DNA of 64,000 nucleotides from Strigops habroptila (Eukaryota; Chordata; Aves; Psittaciformes; Psittacidae), in NCBI RefSeq assembly GCF_004027225.2, contig NC_044283.2, positions 17,688,992-17,752,991 of the forward strand. The letters are read 5' to 3'. The notes beneath the pieces were generated by a model. That model did no database searches and had not been told where the DNA came from. It saw only the letters and a program-made list of their open reading frames with translations. A program made the position numbers and the translations under genes. Shown piece after piece: positions 25,449 to 37,562 of the stretch. Each line of letters begins with the position of its first letter. Position 1 is the stretch's first letter.

Positions 25449-28400
25449 CCACCACAAGATGTTTATCCTGTTTTGCATTAATCCTGTTCTCATTAGAACC
25501 AAGATACTGTAACATGTTTTTCTATGTATTTTCTAATGCTTCTTTAGATACTCCTGCCCCTCACCAGCAAATTCTCACCTCACTACTGTGAATTAAGGCC
25601 CCTTCCTCAGGCAGTCCTGCCACCGTTTCCACCTTAACAACAAGAACTCCTTTAGGGTTTTTTCTCCCTCCAATGTCATCAGGAGACCTCATCTGTGTAA
25701 CAAGAGCTGTCACAAGATGCCAATCACTTAGAGCAAAAATATGAAGGCATCTTTGAGTTTGAAAATAACTTCCCTTGAAGGAAAGCTATTCTGTTAGAGG
25801 CATCTAGCAAATGACTTGAATAGTCTGAGCTATTGCAGAGATAAACAGTCACAGAAAATGTCACAGGACACAGCAGTTTTGGAAGACTCCTCTGTGGATT
25901 ATAAATTAATTAACACATCTGCCCAGTGTGTTAATGACACTGTAGTGTGCTCCACCGTTAATGTCCTCTATTTACCCGAACATGACTTTCAGGTCAAGGA
26001 TGTAAAAGTTCCCTGTTCTATTTACTTAAAACAAACAAACAAACAAGCCAACCCCTACTACTGCTCCTGCTGGCCTGCCTCACTTCACAAAGAAGAATAC
26101 CCCACTTGAGCAGACCAGATGACAGCTCTGCTAAGTGCCCGATAAGCTGCCTTTCCTGGGTCACCACTGAGTGGGAACTTCTGAGCTGTGTAATGGGATT
26201 AGCTTTCCCACACCATTCCCGGAGAGCCCATTGTCAAAAGAGGAATAGTTTTATTCATGGCAACAAGTCAAACACAAACCCTTGGCAAATTAAGAAAAAA
26301 TAAACAAACAAATGGAGTTTTGGCAGAATCTGGAATTTGCCCTATTGGAAATTTCTTTGTAAGCTGATGGAGAAGTTGACTGAGCTGGAATGGACCACTA
26401 CGTTTACAATAGAGCTAAAGAGTAACTCGCTAAAGACTCCTCTTTTGTTTTCATAAAAGATCTTTCCTTACCTCAAAGCTTTTTCCTTCACAAAGGTCTG
26501 AAAAAAACTATTCCAACCCAGCAGCACATCTTTAGGATGAGGGGGAAAAATATTGTTAAACTTTCGGAGGAAGAGTCTTGAATTAGTCATTGTATAGTTT
26601 TGCAAGGACAAAAGGCAGGGAATTGTTGTGATTAAAGGATATAATAATTTCCAATGAGCAAATTCCCTTTATTGGAGTATAAATGGTGTCTTGAGGGCAC
26701 ATAACAGCACTGAACTGGGCCTGGCAGAAACAGTTTTATTGTATTCTACTGTGCAGAAACAATCACTTTAGTACAAATGGTCACATGCCATTTTTCAGCC
26801 TGATCCAGTTCAGTCTTATGATTGTAAATGACTGTAGTTGAGAGGTGTATCCGAACGTTTGAGGTTAATACTGTCTTGAACCTTCTCTTTTATAAACTAA
26901 AGTTCTTCTCTTTTTGTTTTGCTCTAGCAATGAACACTCTTATCCTCATGTAAGATTTTATAGCTGTGCTTCCAGTTCGAGCACTTTCCACAATTCTTTT
27001 CTAAATCTCATTCCATTCTCCAAATGGTTCTGCTTCAGCGCTTAACAGCACTTCAAGAGACCCACTGGAACTGCTGCTTCCTATTTTGTTTTTCTAAATC
27101 TTTCGTGGACCTGATGTGTTTCCAGTGTGCTGTTATCAACAGATTGCCACTGAGAATTTGTCAGTGACAAATCTTTTTGGTGCTTCTATTTTTCATAATG
27201 AACCTGTGGCCACCTATACAGTTAAAATGCATGTGCATGTGCAGTTGGACTTCTTCAGCTTGGCGAACCTCACAATTTAGTTAGCAATAATGGTATCTTC
27301 ATATATTACTTTTTTTTGTTGTTTTTAATGCAGCAACCAAGCACTTGGGGAAATAGGGCATTACGCAGAGTTTCACAGATTTCATAAACTAAGCACAGCT
27401 GAGGTGGGGGGTGAATTGTGCTGGGGGAGGATCACATAAATGCATATATACTGCTGTAGGGATTAGCACAAAGCTCTGTGAAAGGAGCCAGGTTTTGCTG
27501 TTTAGACATACCAGCTCAGCTGGAACTAATTTGGGAAACCCTCATCACTACACAGTGTGATTTTAAGTCTGAAATATCTCAGGGTCTTGTGAACATAAGA
27601 ATTCTCTCTTATTAAAATAACTATTGATCTTTCAGATTGCAGAGAAGGTTTCTGGTACCTACAGCCACCACACCAGGAACTGGAGAAATGTGGTGCTGAG
27701 CTGCATTTAATAAGCCCAGTCAGACCTTGATGAGACCTAATGAACTCTTACAGCTTCTTGCTGACTGCGTGGCGCTATGCAGTTTTCTCGCCATCCTTTT
27801 CCTCATCATTTCAGGTCCAGGGGTGCAGCGTTGGGTAGCTGCTGGCATGAGTCCACAGCTCTTAACGCCACAGCCCCTGCTCTGCATGGCATAGGCACAC
27901 AGTGCTTCTGGGCCCATGCTGGCTCTGGGAGCAGCACTACATTTGTACTTGCTCTATACCTAGTTTCACAAGCTCCCTGGCACAGCTGATGCTCAGGACC
28001 CAGCTCTCAGGATTTGCTCTGGTTAGAGGTGAGGGAACAGCACTCCAGAAAATTGTATTTGAACCTGTAAAACTGAAGGAAGTTATATAAACAGATTTTT
28101 AAAAGCACACACATCAAAACTAGAATGCCTAGCTATGTTTGGATCTGAGATTCAGATAAAGAATAAAATACCTGAAAATACCCGAAGCTTGTCAAAGCAA
28201 CAGATTAATCTTTTTGTTTTTCCTTTTGACAAGGTCCAGTGTTCAATAGTGAAATACACTACTGGACTCCCAATAGACTACACTACTAATACATGTACCC
28301 TATGAAATACAATATTCATGGCTAGGATGTAAAATGTTGTTGTAAGCGATAGACCAGGTCAGCAACGGAAATCAAAGAGCAGGTTTAAATATTGCCTCTT

Positions 28401-31400
28401 CAATTTAAGACTAAATTATGGAATGAATTCCTAACTACTAATGTCACTATTCAAAGCTATATCATAAAATCAATTGAGTGCAAATTTGCACTTTGGTGGA
28501 GAAGGATGGTGTAAATGATATTATTATTATTTGAGTCAAAGAAATAATATAAATGCTGAAAAAACTCTCATGCAGCACTTCTTGCCCTTGATAGATAATT
28601 AACGTTCAGCAAAAATCACAAAGCATTAAAATACTTACTCACAAGAATGTAGCTAGTTGGAATAAATAAAACCAACCAACCAACCAAAAAACCTCCAACT
28701 GGCAACCTAACCTCCCCCCCACAACTCATGCTTTTCTTCACTACTTGGGGAATGCACACAATATCTGTCCTAAGAGATACGGTCCTTTTGTGACTGTGCA
28801 AGGACACCTGTGTCTATACCACTATTCATCCCTCACATATTGCTTCACTTTCTACATGAATAATACCACTATTATTTACTGAAGTCATCTTTAGAACACT
28901 GTTAACAGTTTGCAAGACTGACTTCCACACTATAACTTACAGGATCATTTTAGAAGTGCATTCTTAGTATATATGCTAAATAAAATGAATGGACAAACAG
29001 GATGGAATAATACTGCATTGCTCTCAAGAATATGTTTTACCAGTATTTTCAGTGAAACACTGCACTTACTAGGTTGGGCTGGTAATGAAAATGGTGTCAT
29101 TTTCAGTTTTGTGGATAGAAACTTACACCTACAGTGTCTGATAAAAGCATGTGAGAGGTGGGGCTGGAACAGGGAACAGACTGGAGTGGCCTGTCCAAAA
29201 ATGTTATCTATTTCCAGAATAGCAAAAGAAGCAAATAAGCAAAATAAATAGCAAAGGAAGGAGGGTAACAGGAGAGAATACCTTGGGGTCTTCTGCGTGT
29301 TATAAAATTTCTATATACAGTGTGAGCCATCTGACAGTTACAAAGCACACTCTGGCCCACTACAGACTGAACTGCTTTACATTACTGATTAGAAAAACTG
29401 TAATAATTAAGAAATTGTAATTTTGCAGAACATCTAGAAAAGTTAAAACCTAAAGAAGTTTGGGACTTCAGGAACAAAGAGAGGGTACTGAGAATCTGGG
29501 AAGCGACACCATATTTTTCATTAACCAGTCAAAAAACAACCTGTGGAATGACATAAACTTTTCCTATTCTTGCTGTAACCTTGAAAAAGCCTGAGCAGAA
29601 GAACTTTTTGATAAGACTTAAAGCTAGCAGGTAGCAAATCCACAACCAACATGAAAAGGTGAGTGTGAGCCATGAGACATCTCATCGGTGGCTACTGTGA
29701 ATACTAATAGTCTCCTGAGGTTCAACAGGAGAAATCCAGATGAGAGAAATCCATTGAAGATTACTGAATATTCAGCAGTCATTCCTGGCTTAGGATGTTC
29801 TTGCATGGCAAATGGCTGAAAGCTGGGAGAATACTCAAGGGAAATGTAATGTACAGTTGCTATGGTTCACATAGGCTTCTGTAGGCACCCTCTTTGGCTG
29901 TCTCACATGGGACACTTAACTACATGACCCTGATCTTTTAATCTTTGATCTGATCCAGTGTTAAAGGAAATTCTTTCAGTTAGACAGAACACGCAATACT
30001 TTTTAAATGATTTTTTGGTGAGATGGCAAGTTCATAGTATTTTTTTTAATGCACAGTTCTCTTGTGAACTTAATTACCTTTCAAAACTCAAAGCTGATAA
30101 CAAATGTCACACTGGCCACTTGCCTCATGGTAAATACCTGCACCAGACAGGCTCTGAGTAAGCTTCCTCTTTTGCATCCCATACTGCATAACTATTAGTT
30201 TTTATTGTACAGAGACCACCAAATTTCCAGGTTATCATATTCCCAGCCTTTCTTACAACCAGACTACTCTTTTCAAGCTGCTCTTGAGAGTAGTCCCACA
30301 CACTGCAGCACTTCCACAGGGACATCAGCCCATGAGATTCACCAGCCAACCCAAACATGTCGGATGATGTTGGCATCCAGTGACAGCAGTGCAGTCTGCA
30401 GCACAGCAGTGCAGTGAGGTACTCATTCCCTACCTTTGCCCTTCCCATCCTTTCCTTTTCCTTCCTCAAAAATACACATGCTTATATTCTGCTATTTCAA
30501 ATAAAGACTATGGTAGTGTACTATGATGAGGAATACAGCAAAAAACTCCTCCCCCACCAATATCACTCTAGTTTCTCTTTCCAGGTCTCTTCTCATTCCA
30601 GAAAGTAGAACTGTGGAAAACCAAAATTATGTCTGAATTACAGGAACTACAATCCATGAATAGAAGAAGTCTAAAAGTCATGATCTTGAAGACTTTGCTG
30701 TGCTCTGCTTGTGGTTCCCTCCGATACCCTCATTTTTAATTCCGCCCCCCTCTTCTACACCCATTCATGCAGTCTTTCTCACTGCAACCTCAGTGCCCTG
30801 CTCCTTCTCCTCCCCTACCTTCCATCACCTTTGCTAGAAAGATATTATTTTTCTTCTTTTTGCTTCTTTTTCCTGGTTTCTTTGTTTGTTTGTCTGTTTG
30901 CTTTACAGATTCTTTAATTCATCCTCCTCCGAAATCCAGCAGAGAAAGTGACAGCATTACAGCATTACTCCCCCACTTGCTCCTCCTGTGTGGGCAGGGA
31001 CAGAGGGGCTGTGGGCTGTGGCTACATCACTTTATGAAAAAAGAAAAGATGAAAACTATTACTACCACCACCACCTTTGATTCTATCTATATTACCGCAG
31101 CCTCCCATCCTTATCACCATCGCTACAGCCAGCACTCCTAGGCTGTTACTAGTCTTTAGCCATGAACTTGAATTGAGTTCTATGGACCTTAAGTCTGTCT
31201 TTCAAGCCTTCTCTATATCATAAAAACCGTATTTTTTCTTACCATCCCTGGACTTATTATCTCAAGTACCTGCTGTGCTCGGTGTGTGGAAGACAGTAAA
31301 TGCTTTTGTGAGGCAGCACATCCAAGCTGTGTGTGCCTCAGAGCACAGCCTGATGTTCTTGCTGCAGCTCTCCCCTATGTCTGATCCACCAAAGGGAACT

Positions 31401-31577
31401 TCAAGGACTCAGGAAAAAGCTGAAAGATCTGTTAAGGTTATAAAAGACAACATTGTACCCAGCTACAGCTTCTGCAGAGATACTTTTGGTTAGCCAGGGC
31501 AACACCACCTCTGCCCCAGCATGTTCTCTGCAGACCAAGAAGTCCTAAATACATGGGTTTATTCCTGTAGTTGGAAT

Positions 31578-31639
31578 AAAAAAAAAAAACAAAAAAAAAA
31601 AAAAAAAACAAAAAACCAAAAACCAAAACCAACCAAAAA
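31578..31639. repeat. A-rich low-complexity tract
   Basis: About 60 bp of A interrupted by C, passing into ACCAAAAACC repeats. Confidence 0.9.
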
Positions 31640-34600
31640 GGAAGCACTCTTGTGATGCCTTGTTAACTCATAGACGACTTTTTCACATTTACTGTTATTT
31701 ACCTCATTCTGTACAGGCCTATAAAGTCCACCAAACTTGCTCTTAATCAATGCTTTAGGTACTACTACTGATCTGTGCCCTACAGTGGGGGAAAAAAAAA
31801 ATAGTAAAGGGTTTCCTAACAAAAAACACAATTTCTCTTACAACTGAGCTATGGAATACTTCCATTTCCACTTAACAAACTCTCCTATTTCGCCATCTTT
31901 GATATTTGAAGTAACAGGAAATTTTGGGTTTTCCCTTGTTTCTTTCACCAAACCGAGAGACTACAGAATGCAGAGCAGCAGCTTCCCCGGCGAAAGCGCA
32001 GAAACGGGAAGGAAAGACAGTGAATGATTGCCACCACGTGGGAAAATAGAAAACTGCAGAGTGTGCCTCAAATGTTTTTTGGTGGTTTTGTTTTTTCCCA
32101 TGCAACCCTGATAGGGAAAACATGTCAGTCAGTTCTCATAGCAGCGCCTTAATGATCAGCTGCAAGTTTCCAACTTTTGCTTAATTATTTTCCTAAGCAG
32201 AATTTATATTATGCTTATCCTTCCTTAGAAATTTAGTAGAGAGATTTTATTTTCAAATTATAAAGTCATTTGGTGAACACAGTTAAAGCCCATGCATGCC
32301 TGTCTTGCATTTAAAGAACATTATCTCATGAAAATATTTTGTATGCCTAAAAGCAAATTCCAGCTTTACAAATATCAGCAGAAAGAGAATAATGGCATTC
32401 TCTGCATGGGGAAGAGAAAGGCCAGCCTACTTGCTCTTTTTCTATTTGCATAGCGTGGCACTCATATAAAACTATCTGCAATATAAAATAGTGGAGAACA
32501 TTTCTCAATGCACCCAAAGTTGTAACAAAGTATATTTGTTTTGAATATTTTGTCCATTTTTTAAAGGTAGATTCTGGTTTATATAGAGAACGTGTTTTTC
32601 TAGTCCTGTTACTATTTTCTGTGACACTGGGTACCACTTCATCTTTCAGGATTGCAATGCTCACAGATACAGTCTCTCACTATGTTTCAACTTACAGGTA
32701 CTTGCAACTGTTTGGTGAAAAGCATAATTAATGAAAATTGGTACTCTGGGACAGTGAGAGATATCCTAAAGCAGCTAAGAATAACACTTGGATATATCAC
32801 CTTGTGTTCCTCAGGTTTGAAAGGCAGGAGAGCCTGTGTTTGAGTTGGTGCTCCAAATCAGGCAAAAGCAGATTTTTGAACCTGAGTTTTCCGTAACCCA
32901 GTAAGCCTTCTAGCACTGCTTCCAAACCCTTTTGTTAGCTTTGAACACTTTGAGCATTGTAAATTCCAGACAAGAATTCACAGATATATATCCAACTCCC
33001 TCTTTTCTTTCCCCCAAGTGTTTGGCACCTACTTTTCTCTGAAACCACAGCTTTCTCGTTTGTGTTCCCCATGAGCTAGTGATGGCCACTGCCTGCTCAC
33101 CTTTGGTACTTTCTGTGACTCTTGTTCTTAGGTGTTTAACTATTGACATGCTGTGGTAAGGACTCCTTAAACAAATTAGGACTCAAGATTCCAGTGAACA
33201 GCAGGGAGGCAGGAAATCAAATCTCATAAAACTTGGATTTAGGTCAGTTCCAGTGATTCAAAGAAATGCAGGTTCCTAACTCTCTTACTTTTTTGACTGT
33301 GGGAATGGATCTCTCTCCATAAATAAGCGAGGTACTTTTACAGAAGTAGCTGTGATTGTGCCACCATCTGAGAGATGGCAATGGAATGAATTGTTCTTCC
33401 TGAACAATTGGCACCACCAGAATAAAGAATAAACTGAACTGCCATTATTGATGGCAATATGAAAATTTAGAAGAATCAGAAAGAAAACAAACAAATCCTG
33501 ACATGTCTCATTTTAATCCTAATTTCATTTTTGAGGCAGCATACTTCATTGATGTGTGGATATAAGTGGTTTTATTTTGGCTTCCAGTATTAGCTAAATA
33601 CAGGAGATAGGAACGTTGTTTTTGTATGGCCATGGATATAAGATGAATACAAGTATAACCAAACAACTGCAGAGCTGCTATAAGCACTTTCATAAGTAAT
33701 GAAAAGTTCCTTAATTTGGGTGTCATACTTGTATGCATTTTTGTTACTCTGCAATATCAAAAGCTGAAAGTATTCCTTGGATCAGTCTGCTTCTTGGGAG
33801 TTTGCCTGTAAGTTTTGCACAGGACTTTGATCTGCTAATCCAAAATCTTTAGCGCAATTTAGCACTTAATAATAGGTGATCAAGTAATTACTAGTGTATT
33901 ACAGAAAAAAAATATTAAGCAATCCAGTAATATCTATGGACTGTTACCTGGAATCGTTCAACTTAAATGGCACTATTTCACACCCATTTTCACTGAGGAT
34001 ATAAGGGAACATTCACAGGTCCATCAATTTCTAACAGGCACTGAAGTAACCTTGACAATGACTTGTCAATGAAAGTGCCTGGAGCATCCAAATCTTTCCA
34101 GAGGAACCTGAAAACTACAATTAGGTATCTACAGTCTATTCTGTAGCTCACATGTATTGCCAAACACTGTAAAATAACTCTTTTATAGAGTACTATTTAT
34201 AAAGCATGTAGAGTGGTAAAATCAGAATAAAAGCTCTGGGGAATAGTATTCGAAGACTAAGAAAAACACTCCTAGAGACTTCAGTTTTAAATGTGCACTT
34301 TTTGAGCAACCAGTGAGAATTTCTGACTTTTCAGAGTTACCGGAGAAATAAAAAGAATTACCAAATATGTTGAGGAATCATGTTTTGTTATTTTACTGTT
34401 CTTACTAGGTTGTAAGAGCTGTTAGCCCCCAACTGGGGTTAAAATTGCACTTGGTTTAGAAAATGACAAAAATTCAAGTACCAAATCCCATTCTTCCACA
34501 TCCAAAAGTCTGTACTTGTGAAGAAATATTCTCTCCACCATTTCCCAACTGGCACTGGCCAAAGGCCAAGCCTAAACCATACCAAACAAATTAGCTTAAG

Positions 34601-37149
34601 AAAAGTACAAGTGTGCTCAGACAAAAAGACCTAACGTGACTGTTTTATGTGATGTTCTTTTAATTAGCCACAGCCCAGTAAACCTGTTTTAATTTCATAA
34701 GCCTCAGAATTCATTTTGCTTTGTTGAATTCTCTTCCCTCTAAGCAATTAACTATTAAACTGTGACTAATGAAAAAAGAAGTCAAATTGCATATTGGTTT
34801 TATCAGCAATAATAGATAATTAATTAATCAGTGGTTCTATTTAAATTGGTTGAGTATTGTTATTATGAAAAACTAATCAGTCTAGAGTTAGCTTTCATTT
34901 TCAGATTTGTACATGCTTACCTGAACACACGCACGTACATGTCAGTGACCACATTTCTTTTCATGATAAAAACTCCTTGCAAATTATTCATATTTTTGTC
35001 TTTTACTTACTTTCAAGCATTTAGAAAGGTTTATGGCAGTTAAATTAAACAAACTAAAAAATACATAATGGAGAAACTCATAATAATTGGAGCTAATGCT
35101 ACACAAATATACAGTAATAATAGCAGCACATGACACCATATTTAAGACTATGAAGTGGTCTCAACACAACGGAGAAAAAGTTAAAATTTGTCATGTTTTG
35201 TTGAACTATACACAGTATAGATCTTACAGTATTTTTCCTTCTAAGCTGGCCATCCACCAAATATGTTTAAAATATCACAGACTAGATCCTATTACAACCA
35301 TCAAAAATAGTGGGACACAGTATGGAAAGTATTTTATTCTAACAAACACATTTTATTACAAGTATTTTGACCCATATTCCCCATAACAATATTCAGCAAC
35401 ACATCAGCTCTCACTGCAAGGCAAGCCGTGCAGTCTGTGTATTCAATGTTCAACATACAGCAGGACTCCCGGTTGTACCATATACACCACCATACCATAA
35501 CACTCTTATTTTTCATTTTTCAGGAAACTGATTGAACTCTGAACTAAGCCCTACTCTTGCACAGAGGCTGGAGTCTAACTCGTCCTTTTACTACCCAGCC
35601 ATTTCTGTGCCTCCAGGAACTCAGTGGGAGCTGCCGACCCCACAGAGCTGATCAGGGGTATTTTGCTTCATGCAACATAGCAGTTCATACCTCCTACTGA
35701 CTTAGGAATTGTACTACTACTTTCTTCCACGCTTGAATGTAGTTGTAGTCTGCTCTGTACTCCCAAAGCAACATTAGATATATGTATAAAACGATACTGA
35801 ACCACTGAGCTAAATATAAACCTTGCTCAGAAAAGCAGTTCTTTTTTTCTCATTATGGAGATGATCATGCTGGTTTGTATTTTGTAGTGTGATTTTCAAA
35901 AAGACTTGCACGGTCTGCTTTACAAATACTGGATTTTTCTAAGATCATTTATCAGCCTGTAAAATTAATGGATAAAAAAGACATACATTCCTCTATTGCC
36001 TTTAGTACTGTGGAACAGCACAACAATTTTGTGAAAGTACTGTAATGTCCATTGGGTTTAGTTAAAAAGACTTAGAAACAAAATAGAACTCTTCCCTTCT
36101 CCAGCATTATTTTTATAATTTTTTTCCTTGTATATTTCCAAAAGGCCTCTTACACTAATGCATTCCAAAGGCATTCAATTATGCAGCCCTATTTTAACTC
36201 TGCAAATGTCCTCATTTACAACTTCCCACAACCAGAAGATACCAACTATTCATGTTGAAGAAAACTAATTATGAAATGCCAGCACTGGCCAAACTCTAAT
36301 GCCAATGGTAGTTTTCAAATAGTCAACAACTACTTTTCAACACTGTCAGTGCATTCCCTTGTTTTTGTGGAAAACCAACAGAATAGTCTCTCTTACCCAC
36401 TTGCGAAGTCCCAGTCAGTTCCTTGTTAAAAATTAAGTAAGTGAGAAAGAATGCAGTGGTGGAAAGGTTGTATCCCACACAATTCAAGCAAACCAAGAAA
36501 ATATCCTTTGGAGATTTATTGTTGTGTGCATGGAAGAATAAACACATCTCTTGAAGAAAGCAAGGAACTGTTCTCATGATTACTTGGGCCCTTTTACCCA
36601 AAAGGTCATTTACCACGTTCAGATATTGCACGAATAAATACTGTATTCATGACAAGAGATTTCAGACAAGTGGGTTAGCTGGAAGAAACTAAAAATTAAC
36701 TACTGGAACAAAAAGGATCACAAACAGGAACATCACCCGGTCCCTGAAAGCCAAACTTTTGTCACATAAAAATAAAAGCAAAAGAAAGTATTTCCCGAAT
36801 CCCGTTTCCCATGGGAAACTATTAAGACAGTGGATAAAAATGAGTGGCAATGTCACCTGGAAATTCACTATCCCCAGTCTAATCATAAACATATATGGAG
36901 CCTTTTAATCTAATTTTCGCCCTTTCTTCAGCAAGCACTGAACTCTGATCAGCTGAAGACAGTGCCTCATCTCCTGGCACTTCCCAGCAGCCAAGCTGCC
37001 GCGGCAGACTCGCCACCACAGCGTGCAGCACGGCGAGACGACGCCGGGGTAACCCCAGGCGGCCGCAGCAGCCATGTCGGCTCCGCGGGCACCGCGCCTG
37101 GGCTTCGCTGAGGGCCGCTGCTCCGCTCGGGCGCGGCCTGCAGAGAAAG

Positions 37150-37154
37150 ATTGG
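37150..37154 (-). promoter_or_regulatory. Inverted CCAAT box (ATTGG)
   Basis: ATTGG on the + strand, in AAGATTGGCCTC, 18 bp upstream of the X-box-like element. NF-Y sites often accompany RFX sites (family knowledge). Confidence 0.45.
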
Positions 37155-37171
37155 CCTCTCGGAGGCCCGTA

Positions 37172-37185
37172 GTTTCCCTGGCAAC
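37172..37185 (+). promoter_or_regulatory. PACRGL: X-box-like RFX site
   Basis: GTTTCCCTGGCAAC matches the imperfect inverted repeat recognised by RFX factors (consensus of the type GTTRCCATGGYAAC). The right half-site GGCAAC is good; the left half GTTTCC has one substitution. RFX X-boxes near the start site mark ciliary genes, and PACRG-family proteins are axonemal, so position and gene agree. Binding is inferred. Confidence 0.5.
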
Positions 37186-37189
37186 CGGC

Positions 37190-37562
37190 AGGAAGCGTCG
37201 TAGTTCGGGGTGTCGTGCGGCCGGGACAGGCCGGGCCCGCAGGGAGCCTTCGGAGGGGCTGTAAGGAGCGGGAATACCGCTGCCCACCGGGGCGGCGCTC
37301 CCCTCTGGCCGCCTGCATCTGGGCTTCCTGGCGAGAGAGCGGGAGCTGTGGGGAGGGGAGAGGGGCCCGAGGGGGGGTGCGCGTCCCTGCTCCACCTCTC
37401 GCTGGGTCTTTTGGTGTCCCATGGAGAGGGTCGGACCCACGGGTCTGTGGTGACTGCCAGAGCTTTGCCTTTTGAGCCTCTTGGAGATTACGGTGCTACG
37501 GTGCTTGATGTCCCTTATTTATTTCTCTGCCCTAGCTGCTCTCCGGGAGAGCTGACACCGGG
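37190..37562 (+). other. PACRGL: PACRGL 5' untranslated first exon (approximate)
   Basis: GC-rich sequence downstream of the X-box ends at the donor GGG|GTAAGG (37563). An earlier alternative donor GCT|GTAAGG is at 37261. The frame open through this stretch does not join the PACRGL coding frame in the correct phase, so I treat it as 5'UTR. The 5' boundary is a guess. Confidence 0.45.

Larger units (their letters stand above)
17056..36980. other. SLIT2-PACRGL intergenic region, about 20 kb
   Basis: I find no coding exon, RNA gene or sizeable transposon here. All open frames are under 125 codons, have no recognisable domain, and lie in AT-rich or simple sequence. Local GC-richer patches (20635-20780, 27720-28000, 30340-30420) show no CpG enrichment. 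Genes like SLIT2 are often flanked by conserved regulatory DNA, but conservation cannot be judged from a single sequence. Confidence 0.6.
36990..37480 (+). promoter_or_regulatory. PACRGL: CpG island, PACRGL promoter
   Basis: The only strongly CpG-rich stretch of the window, in an otherwise CpG-poor AT-rich context. It holds GGCGGC, CCGCGG-like and GCGCGG clusters, a CCAAT box (inverted, 37150-37154), an X-box-like element (37172-37185) and a GGAAGC ETS-type core just after it. It lies directly upstream of PACRGL and has no TATA box at a sensible position, so dispersed initiation near 37190-37260 is likely. A divergent minus-strand transcript is possible but not shown. Confidence 0.8.

Noticed and set aside
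30125-30469. Minus-strand 114-codon frame in the intergenic region
   Set aside because: No recognisable domain, no splice or promoter context, and about the length expected by chance in 64 kb.
30767-31141. Plus-strand 124-codon frame in the intergenic region
   Set aside because: Leucine-, phenylalanine- and serine-rich translation of a pyrimidine tract, ending in an ACC/ACT repeat. No evidence of a gene.
36905-37440. Two overlapping minus-strand open frames (137 and 157 codons) in the CpG island
   Set aside because: Arginine-, proline- and alanine-rich translations are what GC-rich DNA gives in any frame. There is no recognisable domain. A divergent transcript is possible, a protein is not supported.
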